This document shows, one piece after another, positions 8,708-18,901 of a DNA stretch of 64,000 nucleotides. The notes under the pieces were generated by a model. The model searched no databases and was not told the origin of the DNA. It was given only the letters and a program-made list of their open reading frames with translations. A program made the position numbers and the translations under genes. The DNA comes from Ilyomonas sp963847085 (lineage in GTDB: Bacteria; Bacteroidota; Bacteroidia; Chitinophagales; Chitinophagaceae), in NCBI GenBank assembly GCA_963847085.1, contig CAWJYO010000004.1, positions 372,001 through 436,000 of the forward strand. Reading direction: 5' to 3'. How positions within the stretch are numbered: the first letter of the stretch is position 1; every line of letters starts with the position of its first letter.

Positions 8708-11573
8708 GTGCAGACATTTTTAAAATACAGTATTTTCTTTCTTTGCTTGTTCTTCAATGTTTATGCTTTTGCGCAAGCGATCTATTGGCAGCAGCATGTT
8801 GCTTACAATATTCATGTTACTTTGAATGATACTGATAATACATTGGATGGTGATGAAACCATTTTTTATACAAATCATTCGCCCGATACCCTGCACTTTA
8901 TTTATTTTCATTTGTGGCAAAATGCTTATAAAAATGATAAGACGGCATTTAGTGAACAGGAACTTCAAAATGGCAATACCGACTTTTATTTTTCGAGCGA
9001 AAAGGAGCGTGGATACATTAACGGACTTCGTTTTACAGTGAACGATACCGCGGCCACATGGTTATATGACAGCAATCACATTAGCATTGCAAAGCTCATT
9101 CTTGCCCATCCTTTAGCTCCAGGGCAAAGCATTTCCATTGCTACGCCTTTTCACGTAAAATTGCCTTATAACTTTTCACGCGGCGGGCATGAAGGGCAAA
9201 CTTACCAGGCAACGCAATGGTATCCGAAGCCTGCTGTATATGACAAAGAAGGCTGGCATCCGATGCCTTATTTAGACCAGGGAGAATTTTACAGCGAGAT
9301 AGGAGACTTTGATGTGTATATCTCGGTGCCCCAAAATTATATAGTGGCTGCATCGGGCGATTTGCAGGATGAGGACGAATTAAACAATCTGAAGAAGTGG
9401 GGCGAATTACCACCCGGAAGTCAGTATAATTATGCCGAATGGAGCAACCATTACCGCAACAAAGCATTCTATTTAAAAAAGCGGTTTTATGATGTAGTGC
9501 CACCTTCTGCTACTGAGTTTAAAACTCTTCATTACAGCTTACAGAATGCGCACGATTTTGCATGGTTTGGGAGTAAATCGTTTTTAATTCAGCACGATAC
9601 CATTCAGCTTCCATCGCACACGGTTGACGCCTTTACATTTTATAATCCCTGGCACAAAGCCAACTGGCAAAACAGTGGTGAGTATTTAAAAAAAGCAATT
9701 CGTTTTTATTCGGCGCAATTAGGCGATTATCCCTACAACGAAGTAAGTGTAGTGCTGGGCGATGCTTACAAAGAAACCGGCGGAATGGAATATCCAACCA
9801 TTGCCTTTATTGAAGTTAGCGACAGCACAAATGAGCTGGCTAAGATCATGGCGCATGAAGTGGGACATAACTGGCTGTATGGTGTGCTGGCAACTAATGA
9901 AAGAGAACATGCATGGATGGATGAAGGCATTAATACTTTTTACGAAAACAGATACGCTGCTGAATATTATCCATCGGATTCACAACGCAAGTTTCCCTTT
10001 AGTAAACTTCCTCTCGAATATGATACGTTGATGTTGCAAACCGTGATGGCAATGCACAAAGATCAGCCAATTGCAAATGAGAGCAGATAGCTTTACATTT
10101 CTCAATTACAACTTTGTTGTTTACAGCAAAACCGCTATGTGGCTGAAAACAATTCAAAGGCATTTAGGAAAACCTTTGTTTGATAGCTGTATGAAAATGT
10201 ATTACAGGCAATGGCAGTATAAACATCCTTCGCCGCAGGATTTCCAGCATAGTTTAGAAGGCACGAGCGGGCAATCATTGCAAACGTATTTTAACGAGCT
10301 TCATAGTACAGGCATGGCATTTTTTAATCCAAAAAAAACGATAAAACCAACTTTTATCTTTAATGAGCGGGAAGCGAATAAATACAACTATCTTTCTTTC
10401 GCTCCGGCATTGGGTTATAACTATTATGATAAGCTGATGATTGGCGGTTTGGTGCATAATTACCAGTTCCCTTTGAACCGTTTTCGCTTTCTTTTTGCGC
10501 CTTTATATGCAACTGGCAGCGGTGCACTGAATGGTGCAGCCAGAGTGAGCTTCAGCACGTTTACAAAAGAAAGCCTGCTTCAATTTTCGCTGAGCGGAAT
10601 AAAGTACAGCATCAACTCGTTTACGCAGTATGATAACAGCCATTTGTACTTTGGAATGACGCGCATAACGCCTTCGGTTATGTATCGTTTGTACAACAAA
10701 GATTTACGTTCTACGCAGCGAATAACATTTAATGCTAAAACCTTTTTAATCTGGGAAGATGGTTTTGGAAATGGTACTACCGCCATTGTACCGCCAGACA
10801 CTTTTTATGTTGCGCAAAAACAAAAGACCTATCGTTATGTAAACGAATTAAGTGCAACGCTTACGGATAACCGAAAGCTGTATCCTTATGATGCCAATTT
10901 AACCATTAATCAGGGCGCAACTTTTTTGCGGACTGGCTTCACGGGCAATTATTTTTTTAATTATCAAAGGAAAGATCAAGGTTTGCAAGCTCGTTTTTTT
11001 GCTGGTAAGTTTTTTTATTTGCAACCACAAACATTGCTTTCGAAAGGTGACAACGACCGTTACCTATTAACGCTTTCCGGACCGAATGGATACGAAGATT
11101 TTACTTACAGTGATTACTTTATGGGACGCAGCCAGTATAATGGCAGATTGAGTCAGCAACTGATGCAGCGTGATGGTTTTTTTAAAGTAAGCACGCCACT
11201 GCTTAATGACCCGGTTGGTAAAACGGATAATTGGTTGCTGGCATTGAACCTGTACAGTGATATTCCCGATGAAATCAATCCGCTCAATCTTCTTCCATTG
11301 AAAATTCCGATTCAGTTGTTTGTTGATGTGGGAACGTACAGCGATGTATGGAAAAACGACAATAGCAACGGCAGATTTTTATACGATGCGGGTTTCAAGA
11401 TTTCTATCCTCAAATCCGCATTCAGCGTGTATTTGCCTGTTGTTTACAGCAAGGTATTCAGAGATTATTACAGGTCGTTTTATCCTACTAACCGCATCGT
11501 TCGCACATTTTCTTTTAGTTTTGATTTGCGCCAGTTTCAGCCCAATAAAATCAACCGCAATCTGCCCTTATAA
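8708..11573 (+). CDS. M1 family metallopeptidase (frameshifted)
   Basis: Exported zinc aminopeptidase of about 955 residues. A signal peptide follows the GTG start (LKYSIFFLCLFFNVYAFAQA). The N-terminal beta domain leads to the catalytic HEVGHNWLYG near residue 382, with the third zinc ligand in WMDEGINTFYENRY. Frame is lost near 10,080: the first frame runs into ANESR-stop while the next frame continues as ADSFTFLNYNFVVYSKTAMW, so a single indel explains it. The long C-terminal half has many barrel-like aromatic strands, as in Bacteroidota M1 homologues. The GTG was chosen because no ATG precedes the signal peptide. It overlaps the GNAT gene start by one base (TAATG). Confidence 0.87.
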
Positions 11574-12502
11574 TGGTTATGAGTTTACACCATTCTATAG
11601 AAATTTTCTCATCAAAAAATATTGACAAAACCAAATGGAATGGCTGTTTGCAAAAGGCACAAAACAGACTGATATATCCTCAATTCGATTATCTGCAAGT
11701 ACTTACTGATAATTGGTTGGGCGTTGTGGTGAATGATTATGAAGCTATCATGCCAGTGCCTTTTCGAAAAAAATGGGGCATCCGTTATTGCTATCACGCG
11801 CCGTTTGTTCAGCAGTTGGGCTTGTTTGGAAATGATGATAGACTATTGTTGAAAGAAGTGGCAAATAAGATTACAAAGCACGTTAGATATGGCGATTTGT
11901 TTTTCAATTTTCAAAATAAAAGAGCAGATGTTTTGGAGAATGTAAGAAGAGCAGAAAACTATGTGTTGACTTTGTCTTCGTCTTATAAAAACATTTATCA
12001 ACAGTACAGCCAACACTTACAAACAAAGCTGAAAAAATCGGGCAAAAACAAACTTGTATTCCAAATAAATGAAGATGTAAACAAGGCCGTTTCCCTATTT
12101 CAATCATTGTATTCAGCTCGTTTGCCGCAAATAAAAAAAAGCGATTTTGAGCGATTGAAAACACTTGCACAACAATTTATTTTATCAAACCAATGTTTTG
12201 TATCTTTTGTTTTTGACCAAAAAAACAACATTGTAGCAACGGCCTTATTTTTTAAAGATGAGAACCGCATTTATAATATTCTTCCTTCTACAACTGCTGA
12301 AGGAAGAAAGCTCAACGCAATGCACTTTTTGTTGGATAATGTGATTCGGCAATATGCTGAAACTGGCCTCCTGCTTGACTTTGAAGGATCAGATGTTCCA
12401 GGCATCAAAGCATTTTATCAATCGTTTGGTGCCATTAATCAACCTTATTTCCACTATCATTTCAATCATCTTTCCTTTCCATTACGGTTGTTGAAAAGAT
12501 GA
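11573..12502 (+). CDS. GNAT/FemAB-like acyltransferase
   Basis: 309-residue protein with the fold signals of a GNAT N-acetyltransferase in its C-terminal half (VATALFFKDENRIYNILPS, then FLLDNVIRQYAETGLLLDFEGSD). This resembles the FemAB-like, peptidoglycan- or glycan-associated GNAT proteins common in Bacteroidota. The start is the ATG inside TAATG at the end of the M1 peptidase; a second ATG two codons later is equally possible. Translational coupling with the peptidase is likely. It ends convergently with ispD, overlapping it by 21 bases. The substrate is unknown. Confidence 0.7.
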   Translation: MVMSLHHSIEIFSSKNIDKTKWNGCLQKAQNRLIYPQFDYLQVLTDNWLGVVVNDYEAIMPVPFRKKWGIRYCYHAPFVQQLGLFGNDDRLLLKEVANKITKHVRYGDLFFNFQNKRADVLENVRRAENYVLTLSSSYKNIYQQYSQHLQTKLKKSGKNKLVFQINEDVNKAVSLFQSLYSARLPQIKKSDFERLKTLAQQFILSNQCFVSFVFDQKNNIVATALFFKDENRIYNILPSTTAEGRKLNAMHFLLDNVIRQYAETGLLLDFEGSDVPGIKAFYQSFGAINQPYFHYHFNHLSFPLRLLKR

Positions 12503-13159
12503 ACGTTGTTTGATCATTTCTTCTGCAATAAGTAAATCAATCGGTCGCGTAATTTTGATGTTCTCATATTCGCCTTCTATTAAAAACACATCTTTTCCGG
12601 CTGCTTCCATCACCGTAGCTTCATCAGTAAAACCGGTTTGATAAGGCTGTTCGAAAGCTTGCTTTAATTCGGCTGACAAAAACGTTTGTGGTGTTTGTAC
12701 CAGTCTGATTTTTTCGCGTTCCATTACACTGTGCGAATCATAATTTTCAATGCGTAAGCTATCAGTTGCTGCCACAACCGGAATAGCGTTTCCTTTTGCT
12801 AAAGTTTGTTCATAACAACGGTGAATTAATTGTTGTGAAACCAAACATCTAACTCCGTCATGCACAAAAACAACTGCATTGTTGGGCACTTTTTGCAATC
12901 CGTTTTTAACTGATTCAAACCTCGTATTTCCGCCTTCAACAGCAATGGTTTTATTTAATAAGAGATTTTGAATTGCCTCATTTTGCAAGTGATTTAGGGG
13001 AACAACAAGAACGATATTGATGTCAGCAAACGCCTGTTGAAAAGCTTGGACAGTATGCCACAGCACCGGTTTGCCGTTCAAAGGCAAGAACTGTTTAGGT
13101 ATTGTATTTCCCATCCGCAAACCCGCGCCGCCGGCAACAATCAAAGCCCATTTTTCCAT
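12482..13159 (-). CDS. ispD: 2-C-methyl-D-erythritol 4-phosphate cytidylyltransferase
   Basis: Third enzyme of the non-mevalonate isoprenoid pathway: it joins CTP to methylerythritol phosphate in the cytoplasm. 225 residues, normal length. The nucleotide-binding N-terminus is ALIVAGGAGLRMGNTIPKQFLPLNGKPV, whose glycine loop, Arg and Lys are the catalytic set, and VFVHDGVRCLVS carries the metal-binding Asp. TDEATVMEAAG is the conserved C-terminal substrate segment. It is convergent with the GNAT gene (21-base overlap) and divergent from the aldo/keto reductase. Confidence 0.95.
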   Translation of the reverse strand: MEKWALIVAGGAGLRMGNTIPKQFLPLNGKPVLWHTVQAFQQAFADINIVLVVPLNHLQNEAIQNLLLNKTIAVEGGNTRFESVKNGLQKVPNNAVVFVHDGVRCLVSQQLIHRCYEQTLAKGNAIPVVAATDSLRIENYDSHSVMEREKIRLVQTPQTFLSAELKQAFEQPYQTGFTDEATVMEAAGKDVFLIEGEYENIKITRPIDLLIAEEMIKQRSSFQQP

Positions 13160-13267
13160 GCTGTAAAGAAATATGATTTCTTAAACTTTTCCTCTTTCTT
13201 TCTGCCTGTAGCCAACCCTTTGTTTTTTTGGAACAATGTTTTCTTTTGTTCAGAAAAGCTTTTTTTT

Positions 13268-14215
13268 ATGAATGAAAGACAATTGGGTAATTCAGATTTA
13301 TATGTATCGCCAATTTGTTTAGGTGGTAATGTTTTTGGCTGGACGATAGATGAAAAGACTTCATTTGAAATATTGGATGCGTTTGTAGATGCAGGCAACA
13401 ATTTTATTGATACGGCTGATGTGTACAGCCGCTGGAAGCCAGGCAATAAAGGCGGAGAAAGTGAAACCATAATTGGCAACTGGCTTTCCCAAAAAGGAAG
13501 CCGCGAAAAAGTGATTGTAGCTACCAAAGTGGGCAGCGATATGGGTGAAGGTAAAACGCTTCGGAAAGATTATATTGTAAGAGAAGTTGAACAATCGTTA
13601 CGTCGTTTGAAAACAGATTTTATAGATTTATACCAAACGCATTATGACGATGAAACGATGCCGGTTGATGAAGCTTTGGAAGCTTATAGCGAACTGGTAA
13701 AAGAGGGCAAAGTAAGATGGATTGGTACTTCTAATATGAGTGCAGAACGTTTGTTGCAATCGTTACAGACAAGTAAGGAAAAAGGCTTTCCTTCTTATCA
13801 AACTTTACAGCCAGAGTATAACTTATATGCACGCAAACATTTCGAGGAAAATTATCAATCCATTTGTTTGGAAAATAACATTGGTGTGATTACTTATTAT
13901 TCCCTGGCAAGCGGTTTTCTAACTGGCAAATATCGCAGCGAAGCCGATTTTAATAAAAGCCAGCGTGGTGGTGGTATGAAGAAATATTTGAACCCGCGCG
14001 GCATTTCAATACTATATGCTTTGGATGAAGTAGCCAAACGTTACATTTCAACGCCCGCAACGGTTTCGCTTGCATGGCTGATGGCACAGCCGGGCGTTGC
14101 TGCACCCATTGCAAGCGCTACCAGCCAGCAACAATTGAAATCGTTAACTGATGCAGTACAGTTGCAGTTAGATGAGGATGCATTGGAAATTTTAAACTAT
14201 GCAAGTAAGGAGTAA
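13268..14215 (+). CDS. Aldo/keto reductase
   Basis: NADPH-dependent oxidoreductase of the aldo/keto reductase superfamily, 315 residues, cytoplasmic TIM barrel. Visible catalytic tetrad: Asp in FIDTADVYSRW, Tyr in the same motif, Lys in VIVATKVGSDMG and His in DLYQTHYDDET. The C-terminal NADPH segment is PIASATSQQQLKSL. The ATG at MNERQLGNSDLYVSP was chosen because homologues begin there; an upstream extension would run through a region antisense to ispD. It ends 9 bases from the convergent TolC-like gene. The substrate is unknown. Confidence 0.92.
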   Translation: MNERQLGNSDLYVSPICLGGNVFGWTIDEKTSFEILDAFVDAGNNFIDTADVYSRWKPGNKGGESETIIGNWLSQKGSREKVIVATKVGSDMGEGKTLRKDYIVREVEQSLRRLKTDFIDLYQTHYDDETMPVDEALEAYSELVKEGKVRWIGTSNMSAERLLQSLQTSKEKGFPSYQTLQPEYNLYARKHFEENYQSICLENNIGVITYYSLASGFLTGKYRSEADFNKSQRGGGMKKYLNPRGISILYALDEVAKRYISTPATVSLAWLMAQPGVAAPIASATSQQQLKSLTDAVQLQLDEDALEILNYASKE

Positions 14216-14224
14216 AACACTTAA

Positions 14225-15661
14225 TTACCACAAAGGTTTCGATTGATAATAATCTAAAATTTTACTTCTGAAAATGTAATCGTATTGGGCAGAAACAAGG
14301 TTTGTTTTTGCGCGATCGAGATTTGTTTTTACCACTAAAAAATCAACTGAAGTAAATACGCCGGATTCAAATTTTATCTGCGCTTCGCGAAACGATTCTG
14401 TAAAAGCATCCACTTGCTGGAGCAAGGTTTGATATCGCTGGTAAGCCGATTTATTGTTCACATAAGCTTGTTCAATGGACTGCTTCAACTGTGTTTTTGT
14501 AGTGGTTTCCACAAAGGCAGTTTCATCGGCAGTTATCTGTGCCTGCTTAATGCGGGTGCGCGTTTGCCATCCGTTCAAAATAGGAATGGTAATGGCGATA
14601 TTTACATACGAGTTAAAGTTGTTTTTCCATTGGTCGCCATACGAAATTTTTGCAGTATTGTAAATGGGCGAAGGTGTATAAACAGGCAGCTTTTGATTGT
14701 TAAGCATAATGTAGTTATCGCTTGCCAAATCGGATGTTGAAACAAATTGCTGCAACGTGGCCGCGCTCGAATAATTGGTGCCCAAACCTCCATTTAAACT
14801 CAACCGTGGATACAGCAAGCCTTTAGCGGCTTTTATGCTTTTAACAGCACTCAGGTGATGCAATACAGCAGCTTTTACAATGGCTAAATTTTTTTCCGCT
14901 GAGTTATAAATATCAACCACATTACGTCCGTAATCAACAGGAGTTTGATCGTTGTAAAGGCGCTCCAGAACAATGTCTTCGCGGTAGGGGATATTCATTA
15001 ATTGTGCAAGACTCACCTTCGCAGTTTCCAAAGCATTTTTTGTTGAAATGATATTCAATTCGTCACTTGCCAACTGACCTTTCAAATCATAATAAGCAGA
15101 TGGTGCAATAGCACCTTCATTATTTAAAATATTCAAACGCTCAACTTCTTTACGACTTACATCTGCTTGCTGTTGGGCAAGTGTAAACTGGTCCTGGTTG
15201 CTCAATACAGACAGATACGCCAATATTACGTTGATAGTAACATAATCCCGCTGTTGCTGTACATCCATTTTGCCGGCTTCCCAATTCAATCTGTATTGCT
15301 TAATACTGTTTTCAAGACTTAAACCATTAAAAAGTGTAAGCGAACCATCCAGCGCATAATTGGCTGTGTTAATGCTTTGATTAATGTAACTATTGGTGTA
15401 AGGATTGATGTTGCGGCCCTGGTTTTCGCCATGGTAAATTGAGCCATTTACAAACGGCAATTGCTGACCCTTGGCAAGCGTTAAATTGGTTTTGTCAACA
15501 GCCGATGAATACTCACTTCGATTTACGTCAATATTGTTTTTTATAGCCGTTTCTATACATTGCTTCAATGTGAGTGTAATGCCCGTTGCTGTTGAATCCT
15601 GCGCAAAGCATTGGATTGAAAACAGGGTAAAAACAAACATTGCCAGAAATATTACCTTCAT
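14225..15661 (-). CDS. TolC-family outer-membrane efflux protein
   Basis: Outer-membrane channel of the TolC family, 478 residues after start correction. A signal peptide (MKVIFLAMFVFTLFSIQCFA) is followed by two repeats of the efflux-protein domain with long helical stretches: LTLKQCIETAIKNNIDVNRS marks the first repeat and NIAITIPILNGWQTRTRIKQ the second. It lies 40 bases downstream of an ABC ATPase on the same strand, so the two probably belong to one export or lipoprotein-handling system. The permease or adaptor is not adjacent. It contains one exact copy of the 11-mer (14301-14311), read as AKTN. Confidence 0.92.
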   Translation of the reverse strand: MKVIFLAMFVFTLFSIQCFAQDSTATGITLTLKQCIETAIKNNIDVNRSEYSSAVDKTNLTLAKGQQLPFVNGSIYHGENQGRNINPYTNSYINQSINTANYALDGSLTLFNGLSLENSIKQYRLNWEAGKMDVQQQRDYVTINVILAYLSVLSNQDQFTLAQQQADVSRKEVERLNILNNEGAIAPSAYYDLKGQLASDELNIISTKNALETAKVSLAQLMNIPYREDIVLERLYNDQTPVDYGRNVVDIYNSAEKNLAIVKAAVLHHLSAVKSIKAAKGLLYPRLSLNGGLGTNYSSAATLQQFVSTSDLASDNYIMLNNQKLPVYTPSPIYNTAKISYGDQWKNNFNSYVNIAITIPILNGWQTRTRIKQAQITADETAFVETTTKTQLKQSIEQAYVNNKSAYQRYQTLLQQVDAFTESFREAQIKFESGVFTSVDFLVVKTNLDRAKTNLVSAQYDYIFRSKILDYYQSKPLW

Positions 15662-15701
15662 AGTGTTTTTTATTGAATAAAGCCTTTGTTTTTGCACCAA
15701 A

Positions 15702-16394
15702 TTATATTTTATCAGCCACTTCTATTTTTTCAATTCTACCATCCATCAGGTGAACAATCCGGTGGCCATAACCCGCATTTTTTTCACTATGTGTTACCTG
15801 GATAATGGTAACTTTTTCTTCCTCATTCAGTTTAGTGAACAATTGCATAATTTCTTCACCTTGCTTTGAATTTAAGTTGCCTGTTGGCTCATCGGCCAAT
15901 ATCAGTTTTGGGCTTGCAACCAAAGCGCGGGCAATGCCAACCAATTGTTGCTGACCGCCAGACAACTGTGTTGGAAACAAATCTTTTTTACCAACAATAT
16001 TAAACCTGTCAAGTATATCGCTAACAATGGCTTTTCGTTCGCCTGATTTATGGTTTTGATAAATGAGTGGCGTTTCAATGTTTTCATAAACGGTAAGTTC
16101 ATCAATAAGGTGATAGGCCTGAAACACAAAGCCAATATGCGTTTTGTACAATTGCGAACGTTGTTTTTCTTTTAAAGAATATACGTCTTCATCCTGAAAA
16201 AAATATTTTCCTTCGGATGGATCGTCAAGCATACCAATGATGTTCAGCAAGCTTGATTTTCCTGAACCGGAAGGTCCCATAATAGAAACAAACTCACCTT
16301 CTTTTATTTCGAGATTAATGTCTTTCAAAATAAAATTTCGCGTGCCGCCAATGGTTATCCATTTAGACAAGTGTTGTATATTGATTAACGCCAT
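15702..16394 (-). CDS. ABC transporter ATP-binding protein, LolD/MacB type
   Basis: Cytoplasmic ATPase of 230 residues. Walker A is GPSGSGKSSL near residue 40, the Q-loop is VFQAYHLIDELTVYEN, the signature is LSGGQQQLVGIARAL and Walker B is LILADEPTGNLNSKQGEE. The length and the TVYEN motif place it with LolD/MacB-type ATPases, which extrude lipoproteins or small molecules. It lies upstream of the TolC-like gene on the same strand with a 40-base gap holding an 11-mer copy (15685-15695). No cognate FtsX-like permease lies next to it. Confidence 0.9.
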   Translation of the reverse strand: MALINIQHLSKWITIGGTRNFILKDINLEIKEGEFVSIMGPSGSGKSSLLNIIGMLDDPSEGKYFFQDEDVYSLKEKQRSQLYKTHIGFVFQAYHLIDELTVYENIETPLIYQNHKSGERKAIVSDILDRFNIVGKKDLFPTQLSGGQQQLVGIARALVASPKLILADEPTGNLNSKQGEEIMQLFTKLNEEEKVTIIQVTHSEKNAGYGHRIVHLMDGRIEKIEVADKI

Positions 16395-16667
16395 AAAAGA
16401 TAGATTAATTTGGTTGCAGCAAAGTTACCAACGGCTGTGCCAATGTACGGAACGCTTACTGAGCTTGCGTTTGAGCGTGGTTGTGTAATACAGATGTACG
16501 AAAACGAACACCTTTTGTCCGGTTATGAAGTTGGTGTTGCTAATAAGGCAGTCTTATAGCTTTTACCGTGGAAAAGATGAGAAAAGGAAGAACATACTCT
16601 TCGAAAACTCTTGTCTCTCTTTTCTCTGCAGTTATATGTCTCAATTCTTTTTTTCTTTGTATAAAAT

Positions 16668-17876
16668 ATGAAATACTATATCATAGCCGGAGAGGCCAGC
16701 GGCGATTTGCATGGCAGCAATTTGATAAAAGAGTTGCACCGCATAGATGCTTCTGCTAACGTTCGCTGTTGGGGCGGCGATTTGATGCAAGCTGCAGGAG
16801 CCACGCTAGTAAAGCATTACCGAGATCTGGCTTTTATGGGATTTACTGAAGTGTTGATAAACCTGCGAACCATTTTAAAAAATATTTCTTTTTGTAAAGA
16901 AGATATACAACAATTTAATCCGGATGTTTTGGTTTTGATTGATTATCCTGGCTTCAATTTGCGCATTTCGGAATGGGCAAAAAGTAAGGGTTATAAAGTG
17001 GTGTTTTACATCTCTCCGCAAGTGTGGGCATGGAAAGAGAACCGCGTGAAAAAGATGAAGCAGACAATTGACCACATGATCGTAATTCTTCCATTTGAAA
17101 AAGAATACTACGAAACCAAATGGAACTGGAATGTTGAATACGTTGGGCATCCGTTGGTGCAGGTAATTGAGAATTTTCAGCAATCAGCCATGAGTAATGA
17201 GATGACGGATGACAGATGGCAGATGACAGATGTTGTAAATGCCTCTCAAACTTTGAATCTTTCATCTGCCAACTCTCAATTGTCATCTTCCAATTCTTTT
17301 CTGTCATCTAAAAAAATTGTAGCGCTTCTTCCCGGCAGCCGCAAACAAGAGGTTATAAAAAAGCTGCCCATCATGCTTGAAGTAAGCAGGCTGTTTGCCG
17401 ATTACCAATTTGTTGTTGCCAAAGCGCCGGGTTTAGAAGATGCCTTTTACGAAGAACTTTTAAAAGGCTATGAAAACGTTTCTTCCTATTCGGGTAAGAC
17501 TTACAATATATTAATGAAAGCCGCGGCCGCATTGGTTACCAGCGGCACGGCAACTTTGGAAACGGCGCTGTTTGGCGTGCCTGAAATTGTGTGTTATAAA
17601 GGCAGCCGCATCTCTTACGAAATTGCAAAGCGGTTAATCACCATCAAATACATTTCGCTGGTGAATTTGATAATGGATAAATTGGTAGTAAAGGAGCTGA
17701 TTCAACATCAATTAACGGTTGCTAACATTACTGCTGAACTGCAATTGCTGTTGAACGATGAAAAGCGAAAACAAGAATTGCAAAAAGATTATTATGAACT
17801 CAAACAAAAATTAGCAGCCGGTGGCAATGCATCGCTGAAAGCCGCATCAAGCGTGTATCGCATTGCTTCTTCTTAA
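16668..17876 (+). CDS. lpxB: Lipid-A-disaccharide synthase with in-frame insertion
   Basis: Glycosyltransferase that joins lipid X and UDP-2,3-diacylglucosamine to form lipid A disaccharide, acting at the inner membrane. Conserved segments: IIAGEASGDLHGSNL at the N-terminus, YISPQVWAWKENR, VEYVGHPLVQ, VALLPGSRKQEV and TSGTATLETALFGVPEIVCYK. At 402 residues it is about 30 residues longer than usual. The excess sits at residues 172-214, between VGHPLVQVIENFQQ and KKIVALLPGSRKQ, where the DNA is an imperfect inverted repeat coding a Ser/Asn/Gln/Met-rich low-complexity peptide (see the repeat entry). The frame stays open, so the enzyme is probably made with an extra surface loop. Confidence 0.93.
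   Translation: MKYYIIAGEASGDLHGSNLIKELHRIDASANVRCWGGDLMQAAGATLVKHYRDLAFMGFTEVLINLRTILKNISFCKEDIQQFNPDVLVLIDYPGFNLRISEWAKSKGYKVVFYISPQVWAWKENRVKKMKQTIDHMIVILPFEKEYYETKWNWNVEYVGHPLVQVIENFQQSAMSNEMTDDRWQMTDVVNASQTLNLSSANSQLSSSNSFLSSKKIVALLPGSRKQEVIKKLPIMLEVSRLFADYQFVVAKAPGLEDAFYEELLKGYENVSSYSGKTYNILMKAAAALVTSGTATLETALFGVPEIVCYKGSRISYEIAKRLITIKYISLVNLIMDKLVVKELIQHQLTVANITAELQLLLNDEKRKQELQKDYYELKQKLAAGGNASLKAASSVYRIASS
17200..17309. repeat. Palindromic low-complexity element inside lpxB
   Basis: Left arm 17200-17233 is built of repeated GATGAC/AGATGGC units. Right arm 17261-17309 reads, on the other strand, as AGATGACAG...GGAAGATGACA...GGCAGATGA. The two arms form an imperfect inverted repeat around a ~27-base centre. 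It is translated in frame (TDDRWQMTDVV ... SSANSQLSSSN) between two conserved LpxB blocks, and base composition differs from its surroundings. It resembles in principle the gene-inserting palindromic elements known from Rickettsia, but I know of no named family for it. Confidence 0.6.
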
Positions 17877-17881
17877 CACAA

Positions 17882-18244
17882 TTATTTTACTGAAGCGTGT
17901 GCAGTTGTGTTTGTTTTTGTAATTAAAGAAGCTACAATGGAAAACGCTCCAAAAGCTATGAATGTAAGATTTGCCTGATGACCAAAATGGAATAGAAGTG
18001 GACATACAATAAGGAATGCGCCAATTAAGAAGTCAAACAATAAATGCAACTTCATTGTTATGCTTTTGAAGAGACTCAATTCATAGTCGGTAAGTAAACT
18101 GTAAACGATCACGACAATGCCAATGATAGTGGTGATAGTAGGAACGCCTTGTCCATCTAAATGAAACAATTTTGGTGCAGCAATGAACGCAATTCCATAT
18201 AAATAATCCAAAATTCCGTGAATAGAAGTTGGTAAGAATCTCAT
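17882..18244 (-). CDS. Small integral membrane protein (SPW-repeat-like)
   Basis: 120-residue hydrophobic protein with four predicted membrane helices: ILDYLYGIAFIAAPKLF, TIIGIVVIVYSLLTDY, LHLLFDFLIGAFLIVCPLLF and LTFIAFGAFSIVASLITK. The pattern resembles small four-helix membrane proteins of the SPW/DUF group found widely in Bacteroidota; function unknown. The ATG at MRFLPTSIHG was chosen because it begins the conserved region. It converges on lpxB with a 5-base gap, and its start lies just past the end of the PAP2 gene on the same strand. Confidence 0.7.
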   Translation of the reverse strand: MRFLPTSIHGILDYLYGIAFIAAPKLFHLDGQGVPTITTIIGIVVIVYSLLTDYELSLFKSITMKLHLLFDFLIGAFLIVCPLLFHFGHQANLTFIAFGAFSIVASLITKTNTTAHASVK

Positions 18245-18278
18245 AGGTTTTCTAAAATCAACACAAAACAAATGCCTT

Positions 18279-18876
18279 CTATTCACTCAAACCAAAAGGC
18301 TTTTGCAGCAGCGGTGGCAAGCCAACATAACGGTTGTACAAAGCCGCCATGCCACTGCCTATGAGCACACCGGCAACAGTGCCGCCCACTACGTCTAACG
18401 GGTAATGAATGCCAACATAAATTTGCGCATAGCTCACTAGTTGCCGCCCAAAAAAACCACCAGTTGCTCCACTTTTTCAGCACGGGTTTTAGGGTAAAAT
18501 AAAACAAGCAGGCCGCACCAAAATGATTGGTGGCGTGTGAAGAAGTAAAGCCAGGATTGCCCGGGCAACCAATTAACAATCGTACATGGTCTATCATCAA
18601 CGGATCCTGGCAGGGGCGTGGTTTCTGAATCCATAACTTAATCAAATGACTACTGAACTGGTCGGTTAATGTAACAGTGAGTGCAACAGTAACCACCCAG
18701 GGCCAGATGCGCCATCCAAAGTTCATGAACACAAAAAGAAGCAAAAACAAATACAGCGGCAACCATGTGTTTTGATTGCGCCACCACGGAAAAACCGCAT
18801 CTAAAAAGGGGTTGGTCCAGTCGCTGTTTATTTTTTCAAACAAGTATCTGTCAGCTTGTAATACGGCTTGCCACAT
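18279..18876 (-). CDS. PAP2 family phosphatase (frameshifted)
   Basis: Membrane phosphatase of the type-2 phosphatidic acid phosphatase family; such proteins dephosphorylate undecaprenyl pyrophosphate or other lipid phosphates. Membrane helices alternate with the three active-site motifs: KLWIQKPRP, then SSHATNHFGA, then YVGIHYPLDVVGG. The last motif and the C-terminus appear only after a frame change near 18,445, where one extra base seems to have been inserted. In the corrected frame the protein ends LLQKPFGLSE at 18,279. Corrected length is about 198 residues, normal for the family. Confidence 0.85.
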
Positions 18877-18901
18877 GATGATAAAATTGATTAAAACAAA
18901 T

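Noticed and set aside
13037..13267. Long N-terminal extension of the aldo/keto reductase
   Set aside because: The extension is antisense to ispD and lacks homology-like sequence; the ATG at 13268 fits the family.
15702..16394. Calling the ABC ATPase lolD
   Set aside because: No LolC/E-type permease is adjacent, so MacB- or FtsE-like roles are equally possible.
16568..16759. 63-codon ORF before lpxB
   Set aside because: Overlaps the lpxB start out of frame and shows no recognisable product.
17200..17309. Possible CRISPR or tandem repeat
   Set aside because: Units are only 7-10 bases, with no constant repeat/spacer pattern; it is an inverted, not direct, array inside a coding gene.
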